A stretch of 64,000 nucleotides of DNA from Planctomycetaceae bacterium UBA6172 (lineage in GTDB: Bacteria; Planctomycetota; Planctomycetia; Pirellulales; Pirellulaceae), in assembly GCA_002422955.1 (NCBI GenBank), contig DITY01000230.1, positions 41,151-105,150 on the forward strand, written 5' to 3'. Below are positions 45,615-53,949 of the stretch, one piece after another. The notes beneath the pieces were generated by a model. That model was not told the DNA's origin. It worked only from the letters and a program-made list of their open reading frames with translations, and did not search any database. The stretch's first letter is position 1, and each line of letters begins with the position of its first letter. Both the position numbers and the translations under genes were made by a program.

Positions 45615-46085
45615 TCATTTCCGCCCGAGTTGGACGATCCGGTCGAATTGTGATTTGGTCACCGGTTGGACACTCAAGCGACTCCCTTTTCGGAGTAGTG
45701 GCATCTCCGCTAGCGACGGTTGTTGGCGGATCGCCGCCAGGGTGACGGGGTGATCGAATCGGCTTTCCAGGCGGATATCGATCATGAACCAAGTCGGCTT
45801 ATCCGGAGAGCATTTGGGATCGAAATAGGGATGTTTGGGGTCCCAAGCGTGGTGATCGGGGTAGCCGCTGCGAACCACGACGGCGGTTCCGACACAAGCG
45901 GGATCGGCGCAGGCGGAATGGTAATACAGTACCCGGTCTGCCTCGGCGATCTCGTCACGCAGCATGTTGCGGGCCTGATAATTGCGGACGCCCTCCCAGC
46001 AGGTTGTCTGGTCCGGGGCATCCGCCAGGTCATCGATCGAAAACGTCAATGGCTCGCTTTTCAGCAACCAATATTTTGCGCTCAT
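45615..46085 (-). CDS. EVE domain protein
   Basis: A 156-residue EVE domain (PUA-like) protein: KYWLLKSEPLTFSIDDL, CWEGVRNYQARNMLRDEI, ADRVLYYHSACADPACVG, FMIDIRLESRFDHPVTL and the C-terminal LRKGSRLSVQPVTKSQF. Bacterial EVE proteins are thought to bind modified bases in nucleic acids. Length is normal for a single-domain member. It is divergent to a possible small gene at 46117. Confidence 0.92.
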   Translation of the reverse strand: MSAKYWLLKSEPLTFSIDDLADAPDQTTCWEGVRNYQARNMLRDEIAEADRVLYYHSACADPACVGTAVVVRSGYPDHHAWDPKHPYFDPKCSPDKPTWFMIDIRLESRFDHPVTLAAIRQQPSLAEMPLLRKGSRLSVQPVTKSQFDRIVQLGRK

Positions 46086-46116
46086 CGCACTTTCAATTTG
46101 GGAGGGAGTGACGCCA

Positions 46117-46383
46117 ATGGCCAGCCAACGGGTTTCTTCACGGTCAGTCGGTCAACTTCGAGAAGATGATGAAGATGATACGGATCCTGCGGTCCGCGAT
46201 ATCCTCACCCGGTACCCCGATAACTCGGGCTCGCCCGCTGCGAACCCTTCAGCGAAGGATCGCCCTGCGGCCGCTGGCAGCGATGATCGACCTTGCGGTT
46301 TCACCGCCGATTCGGTCTTCTGGACCCACGCTGTCGCGAGATCGGGGGCAAGTGTCAACGCGGCGGCCGTACGGTTCGGCTAA
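46117..46383 (+). CDS. Possible small protein, acidic N-terminal segment
   Basis: An 88-codon frame preceded by GGAGGGAG (46101-46108), 8 nt before the ATG: an unusually good ribosome binding site here. The protein has REDDEDDTDPAVRDIL, a Pro/Ala/Ser-rich middle and FTADSVFWTHAVARSGAS. No known family. Only the site and reasonable codon use support it. The following stretch to 46583 holds no supported gene. Confidence 0.35.
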   Translation: MASQRVSSRSVGQLREDDEDDTDPAVRDILTRYPDNSGSPAANPSAKDRPAAAGSDDRPCGFTADSVFWTHAVARSGASVNAAAVRFG

Positions 46384-46583
46384 ATGACGCGATGGGTTCG
46401 GTGGCTTTCGGGTGGGGGAGTTTGCTGGCGGAGCGACTATGCGGGTTGGATTGCCCGCTGTAACAACTCGGGCAAAGGCATGAATTGGATGACGGGTCAG
46501 CGGCTGGTCAGAAGGACGGAATGGACAAGTCGTCTTCCTGCCCGAGCCAAAAAGGGCCTCAAGTGCTAGGAGCGCGATATCGA

Positions 46584-47144
46584 TTAGTTCGGCGATTCGA
46601 TCAGTTCCCAATTGCCGGCATCGGTTTCCGACTTCCATAGATCGGTCATTTCTTCACCTTCGAGCATCGACTGCACGATGCTAGCGAGCGGCTCGGGGAT
46701 GACGATGGCGATGTTGCCATTTGCCGCGCGTTTGGTCAGCTTCTTGATCTCTTTAAGCACCCGTTTCTTCGCTTGTTGAATCGATTCGCCCTCGGGGGGA
46801 CAGAGATTCATCGGCGATTCCTGGCCTTGCTTGTAGACCGTCGGCTGGGTGCGCCGAACTTCTTCGATCAGCTTACCGTGCCACAAGCCGTGATCGAGAT
46901 TTCGCAAACAATCGACCACTTTGACTTTCATGCCCCGGCCGACCGCCAATCGATTGGCGGTCGTAACCGCGGATTCGCAGGGAGCCGAAACGATTTCGTT
47001 GATTTCCATCGAGGCCAACTCGGCGGCGATCCGTTCGACTTGTTTTCGGCCTGCTTCGCTCAAGGGCATGTCCAGGCAGCCCTTCATGCGGCCCTGGTCG
47101 TCAAAATCGGTCGCGCCTGGACGAATCAAAATGAAACGAGCCAT
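46584..47144 (-). CDS. Histidine-phosphatase-fold protein lacking catalytic histidines
   Basis: A 186-residue protein of the phosphoglycerate-mutase/histidine phosphatase superfamily. It begins MARFILIRPGATDFDDQGRM, then PLSEAGRKQVERIAAEL, IVSAPCESAVTTANRLA, LRNLDHGLWHGKL and PPEGESIQQAKKRVL, following the fold. The phosphorylated His of the RHG motif is Pro (Arg8-Pro9-Gly10), and the second catalytic His motif reads IVIPEPLASIV. It is probably a pseudo-enzyme with a binding or regulatory role. ATG 47144 was chosen, 40 bases after the rpe stop; the ORF from 47195 would overlap rpe. Confidence 0.8.
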   Translation of the reverse strand: MARFILIRPGATDFDDQGRMKGCLDMPLSEAGRKQVERIAAELASMEINEIVSAPCESAVTTANRLAVGRGMKVKVVDCLRNLDHGLWHGKLIEEVRRTQPTVYKQGQESPMNLCPPEGESIQQAKKRVLKEIKKLTKRAANGNIAIVIPEPLASIVQSMLEGEEMTDLWKSETDAGNWELIESPN

Positions 47145-47184
47145 CTGATTGCCAAAGCCGAGCAATGCGTGGGGAACAAAAAGG

Positions 47185-47865
47185 TTAAGGAACAAGGGAC
47201 GCCCTCAATTCTTGAATTGCCAAACCGTAGTCACTGTGGCCAAAAATCGCCGAACCAACTACGAACAGATCACAGCCCGCTTTACGCGCCGGACCAATCG
47301 TTTCCTTGGAAATGCCACCATCAATCTCCAGCAACAGCTTGGGGAATTCTTTTCGGAGTACCTGCAGCTTTTCAAGTGCGATCGGATTGAATGCCTGACC
47401 TCCGAACCCGGCGTTGACGCTCATCACCAAGGCCAGGTCGCAAAACGGGAGGGCGTCAAACAATCGTTCGATCGGTGTTCCCGGATTGATGGCGATCCCC
47501 ACCCCGACTCCCAAGTCACGGATCTGTTGGGCGACCGTTCGCGGATCCGCGACCGCTTCAACGTGGAAGGTCAGTAAATCCGCGCCGGCAGTGACGAACT
47601 GCTGCGCGTACCGAAGCGGGTCGCTGATCATCAAATGGACGTCCAGCGGCATGTCCGTGTGACGACGCAGCCCTTCGACAATAGGCATCCCGTACGTCAA
47701 GTTCGGCACGAAGTGACCGTCCATGACGTCGAGATGGAGGACTTCAACACCTGCCCGGCGAAGCTGCAGAAGTTCGCCAGCCAGATCGCCGAAATCGCAC
47801 ATCAGCAGACTCGGCAAAATGGCCGGAGTCGCTTGGCGAATCTTGTGAAGGGCGTCGTTAGGCAT
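47185..47865 (-). CDS. rpe: Ribulose-phosphate 3-epimerase
   Basis: A 226-residue TIM-barrel enzyme converting ribulose-5-phosphate and xylulose-5-phosphate (pentose phosphate pathway). It has ILPSLLMCDFGDL, VEVLHLDVMDGHFVPNLTYG (metal His/Asp), DVHLMISDP, LTFHVEA, INPGTPIERL, VMSVNAGFGGQAFNP, LEIDGGISKETI and the phosphate-binding FVVGSAIFG. Normal length. Its ATG overlaps the stop of the small upstream ORF by 8 bases and the phosphatase-fold gene follows. Confidence 0.96.
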   Translation of the reverse strand: MPNDALHKIRQATPAILPSLLMCDFGDLAGELLQLRRAGVEVLHLDVMDGHFVPNLTYGMPIVEGLRRHTDMPLDVHLMISDPLRYAQQFVTAGADLLTFHVEAVADPRTVAQQIRDLGVGVGIAINPGTPIERLFDALPFCDLALVMSVNAGFGGQAFNPIALEKLQVLRKEFPKLLLEIDGGISKETIGPARKAGCDLFVVGSAIFGHSDYGLAIQELRASLVP

Positions 47866-48133
47866 GGGTTTTGTCGACGTGATCCAGATTGCGGCCCGTG
47901 AGATACCGGACCCCTGCGAAACGGACTTCGTTGCCCGTCGTTGCCGTTCGGAATTGAAGCTGCTGAGCAGCGAATCGCAGATCCGCCAAAACAGCCCGCG
48001 GGCTATGCTTTAAAGGCCAGCTCACTCCGGATTCCACCAACTCGATTCCGCCACGGATCGGATCCTTAAACAGCGCGACGCCGCCTGCAGATCTGGTCTT
48101 AAGACGTTGATTGGTCACGGGGCAGTTTGTCAA
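47858..48133 (-). CDS. Possible small protein translationally coupled to rpe
   Basis: A 91-codon frame whose TAA (47858-47860) overlaps the rpe start region by 8 bases. The protein (RSAGGVALFKDPIRGGIELV, then AVLADLRFAAQQLQFRT) has no recognised domain and no clear Shine-Dalgarno. Its existence is supported mainly by the coupling overlap. Confidence 0.4.
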   Translation of the reverse strand: MTNCPVTNQRLKTRSAGGVALFKDPIRGGIELVESGVSWPLKHSPRAVLADLRFAAQQLQFRTATTGNEVRFAGVRYLTGRNLDHVDKTHA

Positions 48134-48558
48134 TCGCCACAGCTTGCCAATGGGCTTTTGGATGCGGAAAGTCTCGTTGAATGGTCGTTAAAGGCGGTTG
48201 AACTGTCTTTCCTTGACATTCGGGGCCGCTCGATTGTTGAAGCCTCCCCCGGCGTTGTCGAGTTAGGGAAATTTTAAGATCACGTCCGTTCAGCGATCCG
48301 ATTTGCGGGTGATCGCCGGTCGGCGGAGCGATTCGTCGATCTGAACAGCAGGGGTTGTGCAAGGCCGCCCGCAACCGGACGAATTTTTCCCCGATCTCAC
48401 GGAATGTTGACCGAAATCGCCCGTTGTGGGGCACCATTACCTTTGGAACGCGTGGGGAACGAGGTAGCAAAGTCGGTGCCGCTCGTGGGCCTCACGCGGA
48501 GATTGGGCCGTTGCCGGCCCCCGTACGCCGCTTCCGATGCATTCTTAAAGGCTTGTCG
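48134..48558 (+). other. Intergenic region, no gene supported
   Basis: 425 bases between the rpe-side small ORF and the next plus-strand gene. The downstream frame is open from 48355 but its translation (Arg/Gly/Pro-rich) does not look like a protein start. A TTGACA-like element lies at 48212 without a convincing -10. No RNA gene recognised. Confidence 0.4.
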
Positions 48559-50886
48559 ATGCGATTAACTCTGCGGACCCTGTTGGCTCATCTCGACCGT
48601 ACGCTGGACGCGGAGGACGATGCCGCAATCGCGATGAAGTTGCGTGAGAGTGAGTTCGCGTCGAACTTGGTTGCCCGGGTTCGAGCCAGTATGGCCAGTG
48701 GTGAACTGGGGGCGCCGGCATGGGAGATCGCCGGTAGGGGCGACGACGCCAACCGGATCGGCGAGTACTTGGATAGCGTGCTCTCCGCTGCGCAGGTTGC
48801 CGAAGTCGAGCGCCTATGTTTGGAGTCCGATTTGCATTTGGCGGAGATTGCATCCTGTCACCAAATTCTGACGCTGGTACTGGGGCAACCTGCGGAGGTG
48901 CCGGTGTCATTGCGACATCGCATTTACCAACTCGATCCCGAAAAGCCATTTCGGGAGGCGGTGAAGGACGCCATCTATGGAGCGGGCTCACCGTCGTCAA
49001 CGGTCGGGTCCGAGATCGGTAGGTCAGCCACCGGTTCGCATCTCGGGTCGTCCGTTGTGGCCCCACCGATCGCGCCCGTGGGTTTGGACGATTCTGGAGT
49101 ATGGGATGCGCCGAGTCGACTCAAGCAGAGTGCCGCTTTCCTACCGGGGGCGATCGGGGACGCGCGTTTTGAGTCACCACGCCGGTTGTCTCGTGCGGAT
49201 CTGTCGGACTACACGGTCAGGAGCCCTCGCTGGGGCGCTTGGCTCGCAGGCGGCCTGTTGGCGTTGCTCGCCTTGGGTGCGACGGTGGTATTCCAGCATT
49301 GGTTCGAAGGGGCCGTCGATGGGAGCAGGGCGGAAGGCGAAATTATCGCCCCCGAGCCATCGGCGCTCGCCGAATCGCGGGTGGCGAGGAAGCCCGCCGA
49401 GTCGCCGAATGGAAATGGAAGCCCCGCGGCCGATGTGGATGTTCCGCTAGCCGAGACGGCGCCGAGTACGGAGCCTGAGCGAATCGATCAGCAGGTGGTC
49501 GACGCGATGGCGGACGATAAGAAGGAGGCAGCACCGGTATTGTCCGCTGAGATACCGGCGGAATCGCCGGATGATGGCGTCGTCGAGTCGCGTGGTTTGG
49601 CAACGGCAGGTGTGGAACCGCTCGATGACATGAAAACGGACGGGGCGAATGTGCCGGAGGTTGACGCCGACCCGGGCAGTCCGGATGGTTCGCCTGAGTC
49701 CGCCGATCCGATCGTGGTAACGAGTGCTGGTTCATTGCTGCTCGTTCGAGATGCAGGCTCACCGGCTTGGTTTTTGGCGATGGAGGGAACCGCTGTCGAT
49801 CCGAACGGTGAGTTGATCTGCCCGCCCCTGTTTCGCGACCGCTTAACCCTGAGCTCAGGGATCCAATTGACGATGATCGGGCCTGCGAGATTGCGGCTTT
49901 CGTCCCGAGCGGGAGAGATCTCGGACGTGCGGTTGATTTACGGCCGTCTCCTCGTTGCCGGCGCGGCAAGCGAAGCCCAGTTAACGGTTCGTTTGGGTGA
50001 GACGACCAGCGTGCTCACGCTGCCAGACGAGGGGAGTGCCGCTGCCATCGAGGTACGATCGCTTCGCCTGCCGGGGGCGAACCCCGAGAGCCCGCAGTTG
50101 AATCGATCGGTGATTCAGGTTTGGTCCGCGCGAGGCACCCCTCGGTGGCGTTCGGGAAATCTGCCTGAAGTTACCCTGGAGACGGGGCAAATGCTGGCCG
50201 TGGCGGAGGGCAATCAAGTTTCCCTGGAAGATGCTCCGGAGATCCCCGATTGGCTTGATGAACCGGTAGAAGCGGCCGAGTCTCTCGAGGTCTTGGCCCG
50301 AAACGGCCTGCTCGAACTGGTTCGTGGTGATGACTCGATCGAGCTGTCCCTACGGGAGGCGATGAGTTTTCGCCGTGTCGAGGTCGGCGCTTTGGCTGCC
50401 CGCACGTTGCTGTTGCTCGGCCGGCACGACGTCTATTTCGGTGCTGACGGAGTGTTCAACCAGACTCGCCAGCGAGCATATTGGCCCGAACACTTCGATG
50501 CCGTTGTCCGGGCGATCAACACGGGTCCTGAGACGGCGGTCGCGGTGCGCGAAGCGATTGAGCGGATGGATGGCGCCCAGGCCACGGTGATCTATCGAAT
50601 GTTGTGGATGTTCTCGAATTCGCAGCTGCAAGCGGGGGCTGACGCGACGCTCGTTCGCGCCTTGGATGATCCCAACCTGACAGTTCGGGTCTTGGCCTCC
50701 GAGAACCTGAGGAGGATCACCGGAAATCTCATGAATTACCGGCCCGATCTCGATTCCGCCGTGCGTCGCTCGACCGACATTCGCCGCTGGGAAGGGCGAT
50801 TGGGGCGGGGTGAAATACGATGGGTTAAGGAGACTGGAGGGGGGACAATCGAGGCAGAGGGTGATCAATCACCCGAGCGTCCGTAA
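48559..50886 (+). CDS. Membrane-anchored protein with anti-sigma-like N-domain and HEAT-like C-domain
   Basis: A 775-residue protein. The cytoplasmic N-terminus (MRLTLRTLLAHLDRTLDAED, then EYLDSVLSAAQVAEVERLCL and a second helix pair) resembles planctomycete anti-sigma/zinc-less domains. One transmembrane helix (WLAGGLLALLALGATVVF) is followed by a long Ala/Glu/Pro-rich acidic linker, a beta-rich FecR-like domain (GSLLLVRDAGSPAWFLAMEG, LSSGIQLTMIGPARLRLS, VTLETGQMLAVAEG) and a helical C-terminal region (ARTLLLLGRHDVYFG, ALDDPNLTVRVLASENLRRI). It may sense an envelope signal; no sigma-factor gene is adjacent. The 3' end overlaps the convergent gene by 22 bases. Confidence 0.7.
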   Translation: MRLTLRTLLAHLDRTLDAEDDAAIAMKLRESEFASNLVARVRASMASGELGAPAWEIAGRGDDANRIGEYLDSVLSAAQVAEVERLCLESDLHLAEIASCHQILTLVLGQPAEVPVSLRHRIYQLDPEKPFREAVKDAIYGAGSPSSTVGSEIGRSATGSHLGSSVVAPPIAPVGLDDSGVWDAPSRLKQSAAFLPGAIGDARFESPRRLSRADLSDYTVRSPRWGAWLAGGLLALLALGATVVFQHWFEGAVDGSRAEGEIIAPEPSALAESRVARKPAESPNGNGSPAADVDVPLAETAPSTEPERIDQQVVDAMADDKKEAAPVLSAEIPAESPDDGVVESRGLATAGVEPLDDMKTDGANVPEVDADPGSPDGSPESADPIVVTSAGSLLLVRDAGSPAWFLAMEGTAVDPNGELICPPLFRDRLTLSSGIQLTMIGPARLRLSSRAGEISDVRLIYGRLLVAGAASEAQLTVRLGETTSVLTLPDEGSAAAIEVRSLRLPGANPESPQLNRSVIQVWSARGTPRWRSGNLPEVTLETGQMLAVAEGNQVSLEDAPEIPDWLDEPVEAAESLEVLARNGLLELVRGDDSIELSLREAMSFRRVEVGALAARTLLLLGRHDVYFGADGVFNQTRQRAYWPEHFDAVVRAINTGPETAVAVREAIERMDGAQATVIYRMLWMFSNSQLQAGADATLVRALDDPNLTVRVLASENLRRITGNLMNYRPDLDSAVRRSTDIRRWEGRLGRGEIRWVKETGGGTIEAEGDQSPERP

Positions 50887-51710
50887 AACTTGGTGATATC
50901 GATCCCACTGCGATTTTCCTGCTCGATCAATTTGAGGCGTTGTTCCAGTTGTTCGAGCTTCCGCACCAGTTGTGGGAGAAGGTCGAGAGTGCGGTCAACA
51001 GCTACGACCCTGGGAACGGCGGGATACGCCAAATGCCTTTGAAACGCTCCGAACAGATAAAGCGGATCTCGGCGCCGACTGGCCAGCGCGATTCGCCCCT
51101 CCTGTTCTCCGAAAATGAAAGGGCCTCGGTTACCCAGGGTCTCGCCAGCATCCAGTAATTTCTTTCGGAAGTGGTCGCTGTGCAAGAAGATGAAGTCTGC
51201 CAGATCGATCAGTCCGATATCTTTCCGTAATCGAAGGATCCAACCTTGCCATTGGGGGGCATAGCTTGGGTCGGCGGCGATGGCCGTTAGACCAGGGTCG
51301 TATCGCAAGCGATTGCGGCAAATCGCCTCAAACTGGAAAAAGAAAAGTCCCTCGCACGAACCCCCTTCGGAGCGGTATTGGGCTTCCGCTGTGAGGATTT
51401 TGAGCGCTATCCGCATGTCGAATCGGCCTTGTTCGGATTCGGCTTCGGCGACCAGATAGGTTTGGAATGGCGAGAAATAGTGGCCCAACCTCGCCATCGC
51501 CGGGGACATTGAGCCGGAATGCTTCAGTTCGGTCAAAAGGAAATCGATCGCCATGGGCAGGCGGGTGTTCGCGGCAATTTCGAAGCGAACCTGCTCCAGC
51601 AATTCCTGGAGCGGTACTTCGCGAACGATGCGGGATTCCAGCAAATCGAACAGATAGGCCTGTTCGATATACTCGGCCCGATCCAACGGCTGGTGGGCGA
51701 ACGGTGTCAT
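50865..51710 (-). CDS. Conserved-looking hypothetical protein
   Basis: A 281-residue soluble, mainly helical protein: EYIEQAYLFDLLESRIVREV, ELLEQVRFEIAANTRLPMAI, HYFSPFQTYLVAEAESEQGR, FDMRIALKILTAEAQYR, a short FLHSDHF, RDPLYLFGAFQRHL, and a C-terminal coiled coil (LLPQLVRKLEQLEQRLKLIE). No known domain. Codon use and composition look real. Its stop lies inside the end of the plus-strand gene. Confidence 0.6.
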   Translation of the reverse strand: MTPFAHQPLDRAEYIEQAYLFDLLESRIVREVPLQELLEQVRFEIAANTRLPMAIDFLLTELKHSGSMSPAMARLGHYFSPFQTYLVAEAESEQGRFDMRIALKILTAEAQYRSEGGSCEGLFFFQFEAICRNRLRYDPGLTAIAADPSYAPQWQGWILRLRKDIGLIDLADFIFLHSDHFRKKLLDAGETLGNRGPFIFGEQEGRIALASRRRDPLYLFGAFQRHLAYPAVPRVVAVDRTLDLLPQLVRKLEQLEQRLKLIEQENRSGIDITKFYGRSGD

Positions 51711-51902
51711 CGGTTGCGGGTATCGGTAGGAGTGGTAGCGGAAGGAGTGGCCGATCGCCGTTCCGAATTACAAAGACTTGTAATTTTTGACAAATGTTCG
51801 TGCCAGGGCCGGGTGACCCGGGCAGGAAAAAGCGATATTCGGTTGCAAAATTCGGCCGCGAAAGCGAATTTTGACAAACCATTCTGTCGGCAACGAACAG
51901 TT

Positions 51903-51917
51903 TGGCACGGCATCTGC
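51903..51917 (+). promoter_or_regulatory. Sigma54 (RpoN)-type promoter upstream of csrA
   Basis: TTGGCACGGCATCTGC: the -24 element TTGGCACG with GG at 51904-51905 and the -12 GC at 51916-51917, exactly 10 bases between GG and GC as sigma54 requires. Only one base of the TTGC -12 element differs. Transcription would start near 51928, about 110 bases before csrA. The region 51711-52040 holds no gene. Confidence 0.65.
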
Positions 51918-52040
51918 TTTCCACTTGTCTCGTTCTCGCCAAGGTAAACAGGTTCCGGTACTCCGAGGTTGAATCGGGGCGACGGGACTGGTGGGCGACG
52001 GACGGTACAGGATTGAAACACCGCAAACAGGAGTGCAGCC

Positions 52041-52460
52041 ATGCTCGTTCTTACTCGCAAATTGGATGAGTCGATTCGGATCGGCGACGATATTCGGATC
52101 ACGGTCCTTCGCGTGAAGGGCAACACGGTTCGGATCGGCATCGAAGCGCCTAAGCATGTCCGGGTGATTCGCGAGGAGTTGCAATCCCATGATCCGTCGG
52201 GAGTATCCGACGAGGCGGCTTCTCAAGTGCTTTGTAAAAATCGACTAGTACCGGTCGAAACCCAGGCCGGCGCGGTGGTCACTGCCGTCGTCGATTCCCC
52301 GGAACCGACGGACGCGAGACTTTTCGTCGGTAAGCTGAACGCGGAACTGGAGTTGACTGACTTTTGTGAGGCGGCAGCTCAGGCTGATCGCGCGGTGGGT
52401 TCCTCAGCCCCATTACGATCTTTCCTGCGGGATTGTCGTGGTTTGCAAGCGGTCGGCTAG
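52041..52460 (+). CDS. csrA: Carbon storage regulator CsrA with long C-terminal extension
   Basis: The first 50 residues are a typical CsrA, an RNA-binding dimer that blocks or stabilises mRNAs (often of flagellar genes) at GGA motifs: [33 protein letters not shown], and VRVIREEL with the RNA-binding Arg44; Leu4 and Arg6 are also conserved. The remaining 89 residues, rich in Ala, Val and acidic residues ([20 protein letters not shown]), are not part of CsrA, which usually ends by 60-75. AGGAG is 7 bases before the ATG; a sigma54-type promoter lies upstream. Confidence 0.9.
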   Translation: MLVLTRKLDESIRIGDDIRITVLRVKGNTVRIGIEAPKHVRVIREELQSHDPSGVSDEAASQVLCKNRLVPVETQAGAVVTAVVDSPEPTDARLFVGKLNAELELTDFCEAAAQADRAVGSSAPLRSFLRDCRGLQAVG

Positions 52461-52528
52461 GGCCGGGAGTGACGATTGGCACCCGGTCCCCGGCAGAGGA
52501 ACTCATGTCGTCGCTGAAAATCGAAAGC

Positions 52529-53809
52529 TCATCCGCCAACCCCTCGAGCATCCGCCGGATTGATTCCCATGACTAAAAACGTGGGATTCAGTGATTCGAA
52601 TCGCAGCCGATCGAGTTGGTGCTGGCCACGGGCGATATTGATCATTCGCACATCCACCCGCAGGCCGCGGTCCTCAAGTACCCGTTGCACTTCCACGAGA
52701 TTATCGGGGGCAGAAACATTGATCACGATCCGTCCCCCGGCGCGGAGTCGGATCAGCGATTGGTTTACCAATTCCGCCACGGCGCGACCGGTGCCACCGA
52801 CAAAGATCGCGTCGGGGTCGGGCAGGTCGGCCCAAGCTTCCGGTGCTCGGCCGTGAATCGGCACTAGCGAAGGGCATTCGAAGTCGGACGCATTTTGAAC
52901 CATCAGGGCATAATCTTCGGTGTCCATTTCGATCCCGAAAACCTGACCGCGGCTCGCGATCCGCGCCGCCTCGATCGCCAGCGATCCACTCCCCGCGCCG
53001 ACGTCCCAAACAACGCTGGTGGGCGTCAGGTCCAGTTCGGCCAGCGCGATGCAGCGGACCTCGCAGGGGGTCAGCAGGCCTCGCTTCGGGCGAGACTGGA
53101 GGAAGGCGTCATCGGGATTGCCGAACAGTCGAGATTGGGGCGAATCTCCCGGTCGGTCGGCTCGGCCCACCTGGCGGACCAGGACCATGACGTTGAGCGG
53201 CTTGAAGGTCTGACTCGCGATCATCTTCAAGTTCCCTTGAGTAACGGTCTCGTCGGGGGTGCCGAGATTCTCGCAGACATAGGCAGTGAAGTAATCGATC
53301 CTCCGGTCCAGTAAGGCTGCCGCAATCACCGCTGGTGAGATGGACTCCGTCGTAAACAACCCCACGCGGTCGGCGGTCCGAATGCCATCGACGACGCGAT
53401 CCAGAGGTTGAGTGGCCAGGTTCGAGAGATAGGCATCGTCCCAGCTTTCTTTGACTCGGGCGAATGCCAGTTGCATGCTGCTGACATGGGGGATGACTTC
53501 GAATCGATCTTTGCCGAGCCGTTCGGTCAGGAATCGGACGATGCCATAAAACAGCGGATCGCCCCCGGTCAGCAGGACGACCCGGAGTTCGGTATTTCGA
53601 GCCAGGGTCTCCAGGAGTTCGTCCAGTCCAGCGCCGATCAAAACCCTCTCCGCCTGGGGCGCGACATCGACAGGTAGGCCTTCGAGCAGCGAGCGATTGC
53701 CGGCGATGATCTCCGCCGACTCAATGGCGGCCCGGGCTTGGCGGGTGAGCCCATCGAGGCCGTCGTCGCCGATCCCGACAATGTTGATTCGCGGAGCCAA
53801 GTAAACCAC
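52529..53809 (-). CDS. cobL: Precorrin-6Y C5,15-methyltransferase (decarboxylating), CbiE-CbiT fusion
   Basis: A 426-residue two-domain corrin methyltransferase. The N-terminal CbiE half has INIVGIGDDGLDGLTRQARA, VVLLTGGDPLFYGIVR and VIPHVSSMQLAFAR; the C-terminal CbiT half has RGLLTPCEVRCIALAELDL, the SAM motif VWDVGAGSGSLAIEAARI and IFVGGTGRAVAELV. It adds two methyl groups and removes a carboxylate in cobalamin synthesis. The frame opens at GTG 53809; TTG 53800 with AGGTGG five bases ahead is a credible alternative start. No other cob/cbi gene is in view. Confidence 0.92.
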   Translation of the reverse strand: MVYLAPRINIVGIGDDGLDGLTRQARAAIESAEIIAGNRSLLEGLPVDVAPQAERVLIGAGLDELLETLARNTELRVVLLTGGDPLFYGIVRFLTERLGKDRFEVIPHVSSMQLAFARVKESWDDAYLSNLATQPLDRVVDGIRTADRVGLFTTESISPAVIAAALLDRRIDYFTAYVCENLGTPDETVTQGNLKMIASQTFKPLNVMVLVRQVGRADRPGDSPQSRLFGNPDDAFLQSRPKRGLLTPCEVRCIALAELDLTPTSVVWDVGAGSGSLAIEAARIASRGQVFGIEMDTEDYALMVQNASDFECPSLVPIHGRAPEAWADLPDPDAIFVGGTGRAVAELVNQSLIRLRAGGRIVINVSAPDNLVEVQRVLEDRGLRVDVRMINIARGQHQLDRLRFESLNPTFLVMGINPADARGVGG

Positions 53810-53949
53810 CTACAAGGGGAAAGAAAGTTAGGCGTGAACGGGTAGGGAAGTCACGCTTGGGCGATAGCCAAACCTATGGTCAAGTTTCATCCGGCTCCTG
53901 TCCAGTGGATCGTGGGCGCAAGGCCGCCTGGGAGCATGGAACGATCGCG

